Shown in pieces: positions 48,527 through 59,854 of a stretch of DNA of 64,000 bases; position 1 is the stretch's first letter, and each line of letters opens with the position of its first letter. Position numbers and translations under genes: made by a program. Source of the DNA: Chelonoidis abingdonii (Eukaryota > Chordata > Testudines > Testudinidae); contig NC_133790.1 of the NCBI RefSeq assembly GCF_003597395.2, forward strand, positions 26,805,167 to 26,869,166. Direction: 5' to 3'. The notes under the pieces were generated by a model that ran no database searches, was not told where the DNA came from, and was given only the letters and a program-made list of their open reading frames with translations.

Positions 48527-48958
48527 CAGAGCTGGTCAGAAAACCGAGGTGGTGGGGAAAGGGGAGTAGTTTGGAGAAAACTTTTGTATTTTTTCATTTT
48601 TGTTTCTCATTGAAAATTTTCTGTTCATCAAATATTTTCAACTAGATCTGGTAAAAATTCAGATGCTAATGGAAACCAATTAGCAAGGAGTCATAGCAAG
48701 TCTGGAGATGTGGACAAAACATTTCATGAGATACAGCACAAAGACAAAGGGGATATTTCACTTCTTTTACATTTCTACCCTTCAGCATAGCACACGAGAC
48801 ATACAAGTTGAGTTGGTTGAAAATTTCAAAATGTTGATGATATTGTTTTCAAAATTTTTGAATTGCAGTAAAAAAAAAAGCCAAAAAAACCCAAACAAAC
48901 TTGAAACTGTTGTGAAAATTTTCACAAAAAAATTGAAACCATTTTTCAACCGGCTCTG
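48527..48958. mobile_element. hAT-like non-autonomous element
   Basis: The imperfect inverted ends CAGAGCTGGTCAGAAA and TTTTTCAACCGGCTCTG bound an AT-rich 432-bp element. There is no coding content. The flanking 8 bases do not match well enough to call a target duplication. Confidence 0.6.
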
Positions 48959-49243
48959 CATACAAATTGATCCCAAGGATGAGTCCCATTGGGATGGAAG
49001 AATAGAGTGTGAACAGCTTGTTCGGAGATGACAATATCACATAGACCTTCTAGTGCAGAGAGTGAGTCTTCCAAGTCCTAAAAAAGACAATCCCCCTAAG
49101 AACAGCAATAGGACAAAATCTCCAGAACAAAAGTTTGAGACCCTATAATACCAATACTTTATCGTTAGCCCTTCTTCTGAACCTTTAATATTGTAGTTCT
49201 TGTTTGCTTCCCTTTTCTTGAAGCAAGGAACTACAAGTATTTT

Positions 49244-49308
49244 GGGCCTGACCCAAACTCTTGAAGTCAATGGGAAAATTCCCATTGATTTGAATGGGCT
49301 TCAGATGA
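49244..49308. repeat. Fold-back repeat around 'gaagtcaatggg'
   Basis: GACCCAAACTCTTGAAGTCA pairs with TTGATTTGAATGGGCTTCAG around GGGAAAATTCCC. A related fold-back at 49367-49435 follows closely. Confidence 0.7.
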
Positions 49309-50372
49309 GAGGTAAAGATTATGTGAGGAAAGACTGATGGAAGCACAATATTTATCTAATTGAGAACTTAATCCGAAGGCAACTGAAGTTGATGGGAATC
49401 TTGCCAGTGACGTTAATGGCCTTTGGATCATGGCTTTATACAAAACTGTTTCTCTGGCCACCACAATATTTTAAGCACGGATGCTATTTAAAAATATCAC
49501 ATGCATGATTGCAAGAAACTGTCCCCAAAAGTTTGTTAGACTTTTGTCCAGGATTCGAGCTCCCCTCACCCATACGACACAGCAGCTAGAATTCAGAATA
49601 AAACAAGAAAGACACAGCAAGGCTTTAGCTGGTGGAAGATGGCAATTATAGAGTGATCAGACACATAGCAATACAGAGATGTTCACTGGCAGCAAAATAA
49701 GTCATCCAGACATACGTTCTAAAGGCTTATTTCACCCTAGGGCATGTAGGGGGAGAAGGTCCTCCATATCAGAGACTGTTTTCATCCTTCTCCAATTTGT
49801 CTCTGCTGCCTCTTGCTTCCTCTCACAGACCTCCTCATTCAGTTTGCTGCCCTAGATCCACTCACTTACTCACTATGAGGGCCACTCCCTTGACTTTGCC
49901 TTTACCAACAAAATGTGCATCTAGATAGCCAAGCAACCCTGTGATCTTCATTGTAATTAGAGCTGGTAGGGGAAATTTCATCCAAATTTTTTTTTTTTGG
50001 TTGGAATTTGCCAGTGTGTTGACACTGAAAAGAACTGCAGGGTGCGCTGCCCCAGTGTCAGGGCTGCCAAGAGAGCTGGGCAGAGAATAGGATTCTGTTT
50101 CACTGAGAATTCTGAAATTTGAGGAGTTAGTTTTGAATTGGAATAAGACCAAATTTAGAAATCTCAAAATTCTCCGGCAAAATGAAATTTCCAGCCAGGA
50201 ACTGCCCAGCTCCAGTTGTGATCTTTGTTCTCCTCTCCCTTTCTTCCTTTGCTGACTTGAGTACTACAGGTAGTCCCATTCTATCCACAGCAGTGTTTCC
50301 AGGACTGGCCCAACAGAATGTAAAAAGGGCAAGGAGCATGACTTTTCTGCACTCTGTCCAGGGTCCAGCATG

Positions 50373-50770
50373 CGGGGCCTGATTTTCAGAGGTGCTGGGC
50401 TCCCAGTGGCTATAGATAAGAGTTGGTGAGAAACTAGAATTTCCATCCCATGAGAAACTTGAATCCTTAAAAAGAAATGGTGTGTCAGGTGGGGCTAGGC
50501 CCATCTCACCTTATCCTGTGACACGATAATATAAAATATAATATAATATAATTAATTAATTAAAATGATAAAAGTTAAAATAAAACATTATCTTCTTGAA
50601 ACAAAACATTTCAACAAAATGTGAGAGGCAAAATGTAGTTGAAATTGACATGCTCCCACAAAATGTTCCAATTTTCACAAAACTGTATTTTTGCTGGAAA
50701 ACTGTTCAGTCGAAGGACTCTGCAACAAATGGATCTGTGGGTGCTCAGCTCTTCTGAAAACCAGGTCCTA
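50373..50770. repeat. Fold-back repeat split by AT-rich insert
   Basis: The left half GCCTGATTTTCAGAGGTGCT and the right half GGTGCTCAGCTCTTCTGAAA of one fold-back family lie about 330 bases apart, whereas elsewhere they abut (10918-10985). An AT-rich sequence beginning near AGAGTTGGTGAGAAA, similar to the hAT-like ends, lies between them. Confidence 0.4.
50527..50566. repeat. AT-rich simple repeat
   Basis: Runs of ATAATATA followed by TTAATTAATTAA. Confidence 0.85.
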
Positions 50771-51149
50771 TATAAATTATCATAGTAATTTTCGAGATTC
50801 CTTTTTCTGTCAGAGATATCCGGGATTCTACACAACTCTCTGCAGAACCTACCAACACAAACCTTTACTTCAGCCAGAGGGGTCACTAACAATGTGCTAA
50901 CTGTGTAGTTGGCCAAGATTAGAAACGCTAAATAGGGTTTCATTAAAATACACTTACTTATGAAAAAAAAATCAACCTAAAACCCATAAGACATTTTAAC
51001 AACCATTGGAAACTCCGGGCAGTCCCATTTCCACCTAAATTAAAAGGTCAATCATTCTCTAAAGAGGCTTTGGTTTGCTTTTATTGATGTTTCAAAATAC
51101 AGTGAAGCTTTTCTCTTAATAACTAATCCCCTCTACTCACAGCTTGCAC

Positions 51150-51295
51150 CTCCCCTGAGCTTTAGTATGCCTGCACTGTAATATCTTTGAGGCTGGGACC
51201 ATCTCTTTTTTCTGTGTTTCTACAGCAGCTAGGAGACGGGGCCCTGATCCATGATTTGGGGTCCCTAGGTGCTACTACAATTAAATAAAAACCAA
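51150..51295 (+). repeat. SINE/CR1-type 3' half
   Basis: GTAATATCTTTGAGGCTGGG, TTCTACAGCAGCTAGGAGAC and GGGGTCCCTAGGTGCTACTA match the same tail type as 43470 and 17560. Confidence 0.6.
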
Positions 51296-51691
51296 CAACA
51301 TGTGAAAAAGGCAGCGATGTCCCACTCTAAGCCCTCACCCTCTATCAGGTGTGGGAGGGTGGCTAGTAGGAGCTGGACTTGTTTTACTAATCAACCATCA
51401 GTGTTCAAAGAGGCACTCTCTCACAACTAGGCCCTGAAGAAGAATAGGGTAAACCTGGATAATGCTGAGAGGATCTGTCCTGCAGCAAGTTATCCCATTG
51501 GAAGAGTGGTTCTTCAGCCAGAACAGATCTAGGGAAAAGTTTGTGGGGATGAAGGTGGGGAAGACTTGGACTGTTTCCCTGCTCCTGTTTGTAAAAGAAA
51601 ACCAGTGACGTGCCAGGAATAGTTTTTGACACTTTCCAGGGCACAGAGGCTGTGAATATCAATGTAACCTAAGGAAGTTAAGCAGTATCCC

Positions 51692-51970
51692 AAAAATGAT
51701 GAGATTGGCTTAAAAATCAAGAGGTTTAAAATGATAATAAATAATATATTTTTAATGCTTTTTATTTGACTTCTGGGTTTTGAGCCAGTAAGAGACAATC
51801 CAATTACATTTTCAGGCTTGTCTCTGCAACCATAAGGGCAAGAAATGTTTTATTGAAACCAAAGCTGAGATCCTCATGTATTCACATGACTCCGGGAGCT
51901 GAGGCTTTTAGAACACTGAATATTGTGAGATTCACAGTGAAATAATGAATGTTGACAACACTGTACAAGG
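51692..51970 (+). repeat. Unnamed interspersed repeat, copy B
   Basis: It shares TCTGCAACC, AAAGCTGAGATCCTCATGTA and CTCCGGGAGCTGAGG in order with copy A at 41347. It starts AAAAATGATGAGATTGGC. Confidence 0.55.
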
Positions 51971-52194
51971 TGACCAATTCTCACTGAAGACTTATGCCAC
52001 ACCAGGGACACAACACTCTGCTTGTGTGAATAGCTCCATTGCAATCACTGACAGCTGAGGGTCTACCCCCTAAGCTCCACTTTGAGAGCTTAAGTTGGAC
52101 TTAAATGGTGCCTTGGGCAGACCTTCTTGGGCAGCTTCAGAATGACAATTGTGCCATAGCATGGGCAATTGGTGATGGTTCAGTTCCCAACACT

Positions 52195-52350
52195 GCCAAC
52201 AGCTCCCTGCGTGACCTTAATCAAGTCACTTAGTCTCTCTGAGTCTTAGTCCTCAACTGTACAATGGGAATAATAGTACTTCATAGATGTGTTGTGTGGA
52301 TACAATAAAAAGACTGTAAACTTCTCAGATATTATAATGATGAAGGCCAC
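52195..52350 (+). repeat. MIR-like SINE core
   Basis: GTGACCTTAATCAAGTCACT, TTAGTCTCTCTGAGTCTTAG and TGTACAATGGGAATAATAGT are the best conserved MIR-type core in the window. Confidence 0.75.
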
Positions 52351-53129
52351 ATAAATATTTCAGGTTGAACTTATGGAAATGAAATCATTTTCTCCAGTGA
52401 CCAAAAATTAGGATTTGAACACAGATGAGAAACTAGTGGCAATAACCTATACCTCAAATCCAATTTCAGCAAAACAAAGGGCCTGGTATTAGTGACTGAT
52501 TATAAGATCTCCCGCAGGCCTTCTTATTTTTACATTATTTTCTTTCCACTCTTTTTCTCCACCAAACCACTAATTACGAAGGAGAGAGAAACAAGAGCCG
52601 CAGTAGATTTTCCAAAGGACGGAAGCACAGAAGGATGGCTGGTTCATATTTTAACATCTGAAACAGACAAATCTAAATTTTGAAATTCAAAGGTTGGGGG
52701 AGGGAACGTGTTTGGTGACATTTTTTGTGATTTTTTTCTCCTCATTTTCTGACCAATGATTCGTCTGGGGAAACATTTCAAATCTTGAAATTTCAAATTA
52801 AAGAACAGAAGAGATTAAAAAAAAAAACCAAGCAAAACACAACCACCACCATTTCCCCTTCTTTTGACCCACTCTAGAAAGAAAAAACAGATTTTTGCCA
52901 GTGGTCTGTTACACCCTTGTTTCATTAGCTACAGCCAAGACTTACTGGGATAATTTTTTGATTGTCATACAGAAAAAGGATTTTTTGTGTGCATGTTTCA
53001 GTAACTCAGAAACTGAGGAAGCAATTTAGCTTAGAACTGGAGAGACTATTTTGAATTTGTGTCCAAGTTTTACATACTCTGAGCAATCTTCCAGTTTATG
53101 ATAATTTATTACTTTGCGATCACACAGAA

Positions 53130-53462
53130 AACTGTTTTTTCAGCGGCTTCATGGCTCCATTCTCATCAATGGGCTGGGATTCACAGCTAGACTTAATCTC
53201 CCATGATGCAACGTGGCTACCCTCATCAAGATGGGAGACTGTGGTAAGACACTAGACCTGTAGTCCAACCAGGAAGACCAGCCTAAAGAAGAAAATAGGA
53301 TTATGAAGTACCCAAACTACAACTCCCAACAGGCACTGTGGTGGCATTTCTGAATTGAATTATTTTTAGCTGAAATATTTTGGTTTTGGCTGAAATATTT
53401 CATTTTTTGATTTTTCAACAAAACTCCTAAGTATTCCATGGAGAGGAAAAACATTTTCTGAC
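53130..53462 (+). mobile_element. hAT-like non-autonomous element, right end preserved
   Basis: It shares CTCCCATGATGCAACGTGGC, ACAACTCCCAACAGGCACTG and TGGTGGCATTTCTGAATTGA with the copies at 18417 and 29539, and ends TTTCTGACCAGCTCTA. The left end is unclear. Confidence 0.55.
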
Positions 53463-53599
53463 CAGCTCTAGTTTGTGGGATGTTTCCAGTTAATTATTGG
53501 TTTATCATCAGTGCCTTAAGAATGACTTGATGACTGGATAGTTGATGCTGCTGAAAGGTTTTGGATTCTTGTTATTCAGCCCTACTGCAGAGAGATGAG

Positions 53600-55150
53600 C
53601 AGAAGTGTATAAGAAAGAGAGGCAAAGTCCCCACTCTGTTGAAACCAGTAAACTGGTTGCTAATATGGATGATAAAAAAGAGGTTGCGAGACTAGAAATC
53701 TAGAAAAATTAGCCAGATTAACTAAGAGTAATAAGGAGAGGGACAAAAGGGAAAAAATGATTGTCAAGCTGCAGACAATATTTCAACTGACATTAAAAGG
53801 TTCCTCAAAAATAACTACAGAAGATAGAGAAATATGGTATACAATAGTGGTGGATTGGACATGGGAACAAAGGAATTGTTAAACAATTATTTTACTTCTA
53901 TCTTTATGAAAATGTAGATAGAACTGGTTAGAAATTTTTTCTTGCCCATAGAAAATTTAGACAAAAAGAGAAAAAAAAGTTTTAATAAAATACACACACA
54001 CACACAAATAAAAGTAATGGAAATTCAAAAACGTTCATTCAAAAACTTCTGAAAGCTAAGAAATTATCACATTTGGGGGGGAGGAGGGGTTGATTCATTG
54101 ATGAAATATCAATTTTTTATTTTAATTTTATTTTACTTTTGAGGACAACAGATGCTGTCTGTGAAAATTATCATGTAGTCAAAACCTCAGATTTCTATTG
54201 GGGAAAATAAGTTTCAGTGCAAAATTTTTGACCAGCCCTGAAAGCTGTTCCCAATGGATAGCTACTCAAGAAAGAGAACATCTATTTCCCGGTACCTGAT
54301 GATAGGGAAGGAGGAGTTATGAGTGCTAATAAAAAATTTGAAAAGATTTGTTAATGAAGAAACAGTCTAGATTCTTTTTGGGTGGTCACATATTGAGGTA
54401 GAGAATCCATAATGACATCCAACCAGGAGTTATAATCATATATTGTAACAAGTTCTCTGAGGATGGTTCAGATTTCTGTGGACGCAAAGACTTGGAGCAC
54501 CTCAAGCAATTACTGACCAGTTACAAATCCACATTGCAAGGAAAGCCTTCCAAACAATCAGGGTTTAGTGAGGGAACACCTGGAAAAGATTGGTTAAGAG
54601 ACAACCAATATGTGTGTGTGATTTATGAGGAGCAGGCCTTGCTTTACTAGGAGTTCTTCAGAGATCTTGCTCCCATGAAACCTGAGGGAAAAGCTCATGG
54701 ATGTTCTATAGTTACTAGATTGTCAGAAATCACTTGATAAGCTTCCACAACAAAGATTATCAGCTTAGTGAGAGAGAAATAGAATCCAGGGTCAAATAGA
54801 CTGTGGGATAGAAAACTGTCTGAAGAAACTGGGACCATCTAGCTAGGTTCTTATACGGCATCCATCACTTAATATCTGAGCACCTCCCAAGATTTTAAAA
54901 CAACAAACATCAGTCCCCCTCTCTCTTCCTTTCTAGCTGGTAGGAATAAATTACTTAGTTAGATTGTTGGGGACAAGAGATAAGAAGAGGGAGCTTTTCT
55001 AACTGGACGAAATAACTACTGGGACACTCCCAAGGTCTAACTTTGGACCTGTCAGTTATCACATAAGTAAATGACTTGGGCAGAAACATCGCCTGTAGGA
55101 TGTCAAAGCTGGCTGATGATACCAAATAGATGGCTTGTGTTTTAAGACTC
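53600..55150 (+). mobile_element. Decayed CR1-type LINE reverse transcriptase sequence
   Basis: Across shifting frames the + strand keeps the order of the CR1 ORF2 middle. A region just before the RT lies near 53690-53920 (…'IEKYG'- and 'FYLYENVD'-like). A 'TSGVPQGSVLGP'-like block is at about 55010-55060, and an 'ADDTK'-like block is at about 55110-55130. Stops and frameshifts are frequent. An hAT-like element interrupts it at 53919-54240. Confidence 0.55.
53919..54240. mobile_element. hAT-like element inserted in the CR1 remnant
   Basis: The ends TAGAACTGGTTAGAAATTTT and AAAATTTTTGACCAGCCCTG are imperfect inverted repeats about 320 bp apart. The interior is AT-rich with a (CA)n run at 53992-54006. 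Target duplication is not clear. Confidence 0.6.
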
Positions 55151-55970
55151 AGCAAGCAATGAGTAACAGCCTGATTCAGAACGCTGTAGATTTTGACTGG
55201 GGTTTTCAAAGGGAATTAAGGGAGTTAGGCACCCAACACCCACTGAAATTCAATGCAATTTGGGTGCCTGAGGAACTGATTTTCAAAGATATTTGGGCAC
55301 CTAAAGATGCAGATAGGTGCCTAGTGGGATATTAAAATGTATCTGAGTTAATAGAACCGTATAATGCCTGTTGATTTCAATAGGATTTAGGCACCTAATC
55401 TGTTTAGGTGTTTTAGAAATATCAGTAAGAGAACTCTATACAGTGTCATAAGAAGTGTGCAAGGTACACACAAAATGAGGCACAGTAGTTTCAGGCTATG
55501 ATCAGATTAGTAGCAACAAGAACATTTTAAATAGATTCAAAGAAGGAAATAATTCTCTCAGCTGCGAGTGTGAAGGAGAGTGGAAAGGAGATGTACGAGC
55601 ATCTTTGCTTTTCAACTTGAGCAATGGCATCAAGGGCCTGCTTTGTTAACCCAGGAGAAACAGACAGCAGTGGAGGCGTGGAGTAAGAACTCACAGTGGC
55701 AAATGCTGCTGAAAAGTCCAAAAGACTCCATTCTGTCTGTTTCACTAACTGCAACTTGGAAAGGCGCTGTTAAATTTTTGTTTTGAATTTTGCAGCTTTT
55801 ATAACATTCTGAATTCTGAACTCTCCAAATATGAAAAACAAATCGGGGACAAACAGATGAAATCTCCTCCTCCTGCCCTACTGCCATTTAATACCAACTA
55901 GAGAGCTGGCTGCGATTTTGTAGACTTCAAAATTCTGAAATTTTGAAATGTCAAATTTTGCAAAAGAGTG

Positions 55971-56050
55971 GATGGATAGATAGACAGACATACAGACAGG
56001 GTGTATGAGGAGAGATAGGGTGTATGGGGATAGATAGATAGATCAATCGA
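55971..56050. repeat. (GATA)n / (GACA)n short tandem repeat
   Basis: Two clusters of imperfect GATA units are separated by GGGTGTATG repeats. Confidence 0.85.
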
Positions 56051-57368
56051 TGGCTCTTACTCCTGTTCTTGCTCAAGGAGAGGGTTACCACAATGCTCCT
56101 TTGTGTTCTACCTTTCTTCAAAATCCCACGTGTAGTCAAATAATAAGATATTTGTCATTCCTGGTCAGCAATCACTCTTCCCAGGACAAGCAAAAGTGCA
56201 TACATCTGACATCCATATGATAAGGCATCAGAATAACTTTCAAGGTTGCATTGAGAAGCCAGCATATTAGGACAAAGGGAGCAGAAAGAAAAGGAAGGGA
56301 TAAAGTCTTTTAATAAATCATAAAAATCTTTTGATGCCTTCAGCTCTGTCTATGGCTGCAGTGGGGGAAAAAAAAAGATAAGGAAGAAAAGAAAGAAACT
56401 AGGATATTGCGGCTGCCTCAACCAAAGGATTAGATGGAAACCAAAAGAGGGGATACAGTTACTGTATTACTGTGCAAGCCACAGGTTAGACCACATCTAC
56501 AATAATGACTGCATTCACTTGTGGTCAGAAGAAGGATATTACTGCCCGGAGGAGAGGGGCAACTGGGATGATTCCAGGTTCTAAGGAGAGCTGAACAGAA
56601 GTTTTCCAAATTAGGAAGGGATTGAATGAAGGAGAACAAGATAAATTGCTCACACTAGTGTTGGGGAGGTGGGGGAGAGGGGGATTCAAATGCAGGGGGG
56701 ACACAATCTAACCATTAGCAAAGAGGGAATTCCAGCCACAGCAATTCCTTGACAAGCAGTAAAACTGTGGAGTAAGCTGCCAAGAAGGCCATTGAAGAAA
56801 ATAATATAAATACATCCAGGAAAGAGCTAGCCATTTTTATATAGAAAGAATGATGGGGAAGCGGCGGGGTGGGGGTAGATTGAAAGAGACAGGAAGATGG
56901 GGATGCAATAAGGTGAGTTGGATGAGGGCATGTGTTGGGGCCTGAAGTCCTTTTCAAGAGCTGCCTTTCACAGCTGGATTCGGAGATCTGAGTCCCAGCA
57001 GGATTGGTGACAAGTGGAAATGGCCTCTGGCAGCGTTGTCCTGCTCTTCCCATTTCTGTGTGGATTGCTGTGTACCTCATACATACACCACATGATGTGG
57101 GCTCAGCTGGCCACTTGCGAGAGGGACAAGATTGGAATAGCAGGGAGTGCTATGGATTGGGGTTGAGAGGGACCAGCAGAGCTGTTTTGGGGGAAGCTTG
57201 CACAGCATCCCCACATGCTCTTCCTGGCTCCAGCCTCAAGGCTATGAACTCTGCACTCCCACAAACATTAACATCACCAGCAAACTGATAAAGAACTTCC
57301 ACCAACCCACCACCGTGCGATGCAGGGGGCACCTACACTGAACACTATCCCAACATTTTCCACAGGAG

Positions 57369-57668
57369 TTGATCCTGGAAGATATCTCGCTGCTGTGGGT
57401 CACCTGGGAAGCGTGGGAGGGTCTTCTACAGCAATGCGGATTCCGCCCTAGCCCCTGTGCAGCTTGCCTATGTCTTGCAATGGTCCCCCCACCCCTCGCG
57501 ACACAGTGGTGCGGACGTGTTAGCCTGACTGGGACAAGGACCACAGTGGCTCTCCCAATAAACTTGGGCAAGCGCATTGCCCACGCTTTGGCTGAAACTT
57601 TTGAAGAGATTACCAAGGCCAATTACCGCGACGTGATAGACCACATCAATGCGCTATTCCACATCTAG
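57369..57668 (+). CDS. Unassigned ORF convergent with the SANT ORF
   Basis: This 99-codon frame is open on the + strand and ends in TAG at 57666. Its start MILEDISLLWVTWEAWEGLL may not be the real start, because an acceptor-like TTTTCCACAG lies just upstream at about 57356-57365. A canonical AATAAA follows about 60 bases after the stop (57726-57731), and the SANT ORF of the same element ends just beyond on the opposite strand. The C-terminal half includes TTVALPINLGKRIAHALAET and a short helical-looking DHINALFHI end. I do not recognise the family. It could be an exon of an element-encoded gene or chance. Confidence 0.3.
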   Translation: MILEDISLLWVTWEAWEGLLQQCGFRPSPCAACLCLAMVPPPLATQWCGRVSLTGTRTTVALPINLGKRIAHALAETFEEITKANYRDVIDHINALFHI

Positions 57669-57784
57669 GCATGCATGCATGCAGCCCTAACCCTCCCTCC
57701 TCTCCTGAAACATTTCCATCCTGAAAATAAAAGCTGCTTACCGGGAACCCACTCCTCTGTTTGTCCTCCACCAAGTACCGGCTG

Positions 57785-58258
57785 CTACGACTCGCTACCT
57801 TCCTCCTGGCTTGGGAAGAGCTCCTGGCTGCATGCCTCCAGAGACTCCGGGGTGTCTCCCCCCAGCCCAGTACCCTCACTCTCGGTTTCCTCCTCCCTCT
57901 CCTCGTCCCCCTGCTCTGAAGTGTCCATCGTGGTCCTCGGATTGGTGGTGGGGTCACCCCCAAGTATCGCACCCAACTCTTTGTAAAAATGGCAGGTCGT
58001 GGGGGCAGCGCCGGAGTGGCGGTTTCCCTCGCGGGCTTTGCAATAGGAACTCTGCAGCTCCTTCACTTTAACCCTGCACTGCAGGGTGTCCCAGTCATGG
58101 CCCCTTTCCAGCATGACCCTTGATATCTGCCCATAGGTATCGTAATTCCTACAGCTGGAATGCAGCTGGGACTGCACAGCTTCCTCCCCTCAAACACTGA
58201 TGAGGTCCAGCAACTCACCATTGCTCCGTGCTGGGGCTTGTTTGGCGCGGGGAGGCAT
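57785..58258 (-). pseudogene. Myb/SANT-like DNA-binding ORF of the Harbinger-like element, with premature stop
   Basis: Harbinger elements usually encode a transposase plus a Myb/SANT DNA-binding partner. Here the minus-strand frame starts with ATG at 58258 (MPPRAKQAPARSNGELLDLI) and meets TGA at codon 23 (58192-58190). It then stays open in the same frame to 57785. The part after the stop has the trihelix-like pattern: RNYDTYGQISRVMLERGHDW, TLQCRVKVKELQSSYCKARE and an acidic tail rich in Glu (EEREEETESEG). No DDE transposase is recognised nearby. The stop makes this copy non-coding unless a downstream ATG is used (at 58177, giving about 130 residues). Confidence 0.6.
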
Positions 58259-59174
58259 GGTCACCTGGAAAGATTCACTGATTGCACTCCACACCTGGCT
58301 GAGCAAACAGGAAGGGGATTTTTAAAATTACCAGGGCATTTAAAGGGCGGGTCATCTGAGGCCAGGGCAGTAGAGTTCGAACTGATGAGCAGAGTGGCTG
58401 AACAGGCATTCTGGGGTACCTCCGAATACCTCTGGAGGCCAATAACAGCGGTTTTGGTGGCCACACTGGCGGAGCAGCGCTGCATCACCAGCCCTATAGT
58501 TGTTATTCCCCAGGCCGAGGTGGAGTACAGCCAGCGCTGTAGCCAGGGAGATACAGCGCTGTATGTGCCTTGCAAGTGTGGACTGTGAGTGAGTTGCAGC
58601 GCTGTAAAGCCACTACCAGCGCTGCAACTCTCCAGTGTAGCCAAGGCCTCAGGCACTCAAATAACACTATGATGAGTGCAATGTAAGGCTGGAGTTTACT
58701 AAAGAGCTCGCAGGAGTTAGGCCCGCAAATTCCATTGAAATTGAATGAGATTTGGATCCCTAAATAACTAGACAGACAATAAAGAGATGGAGCAACAGAA
58801 AGATCAGTTTCTGCCACCAGATAAGGCCACCCAGTTGTCACCGAATTCCATACACCAGGTGTCTGTCTGATGTGAATGGTACTTTCATTTTTTTTAAAGC
58901 AAATACATACATAAACAAATGAAACAGAGTAACAACTAAAGCAATACAAATCAACCCTATATTTTATTGACAACATCCCAGCTCTGGCATGGACCTATCA
59001 ACTGGTTTCCCCTGCCATCAATCACGGAATTACAATGCTGCATGATAGTGAGCGTGTAAATAAATGTATGAACTGCTACACGCTCATGTACAACACAAAT
59101 AGCAAAGGGAAACCGAGCAGCTGGAGATTTGCCTCTTGGGTCAGTGTCTCCACCATTTGACAAAGAATACAACT

Positions 59175-59251
59175 CAAGGCCTAATGTAGTGGCCATTGAA
59201 GTCAATTGCTATCCCTCCATTGATTTCAATGGGCATCCGATAAAGCCCCTA
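59175..59251. repeat. Fold-back repeat around 'ccattgatttcaatggg'
   Basis: TGGCCATTGAAGTCAATTGC pairs with CATTGATTTCAATGGGCATC, with flanks AAGGCCTAATG and TAAAGCCCCTA. Confidence 0.7.
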
Positions 59252-59394
59252 ATCAGGAAAAATTGTTTCCTTCTGTAACTGAATAGGATCAGCTCAGGAT
59301 TTAGGGCAAATGTATCCATGGTGCAACCGTCCCAGGGTTGTAAGTCCTTTGGGTCAGGGATGATCTTTTCATTATTTCTGTGTAATGCAACCCA

Positions 59395-59545
59395 GGATCT
59401 TCTTCTTATCCATGGAAAGGTTTAATCCAGCTTTAAATCCTGCTCAGCTTAATATTTTGTGGCAGCAAGTTCCATAGGCTAACTGTGCATTGTGTAAAAA
59501 AAAGTATTTCCTTTTATCAGTTGGAAAAAAATTGCCTTTCACAGA
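59395..59545 (-). mobile_element. CR1-like fragment
   Basis: AAGTTCCATAGGCTAACTGT and AAGTATTTCCTTTTATCAGT resemble a segment upstream of the 3' end in many CR1 copies, in reverse. Confidence 0.45.
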
Positions 59546-59854
59546 AGCATGCCATTCATGGTAGCTGCCAGCCTTGGCTCACCACTGAAACTGCCCCCCA
59601 TCTTCCCCTACACACACCATGGAGAGAGAAAATCCCACCCGAACCAACATCTGCAGAAGCTGGCAAGGATGTTGGAAAGGGGGCACAGGGTGTGGAAATT
59701 CCCCATCAGACTTGGGCTTGGTCAGGCAAGATCAAAGGAGGCTGCCGAACTCTACAGTTTTTCTGTACATGAGAGAGACAGAGAGCCTGCATAATTCAGG
59801 AGAACTGGCTGGCCTCACCCAGGGAGTAGCCTTAGGGACTTTTCCATCATACAA

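Larger units (their letters stand above)
57000..58648 (-). mobile_element. Harbinger-like element with broken Myb/SANT ORF, left end lost or unclear
   Basis: The right end is GTGTAGCCAAGGCC followed by TCA, a Harbinger-type end, and the 350 bases inside it hold repeated CAGCGCTG motifs. A Myb/SANT-type ORF runs leftward from it. The region 57000-57700 seems to belong to the same turtle element family (from memory). I found no matching left terminal repeat, so the left boundary is approximate. The element is GC-richer than its surroundings. Confidence 0.6.

Noticed and set aside
58503..58976. 157-codon minus-strand open frame
   Set aside because: It spans the right end of the Harbinger-like element and unrelated flank; no domain seen.
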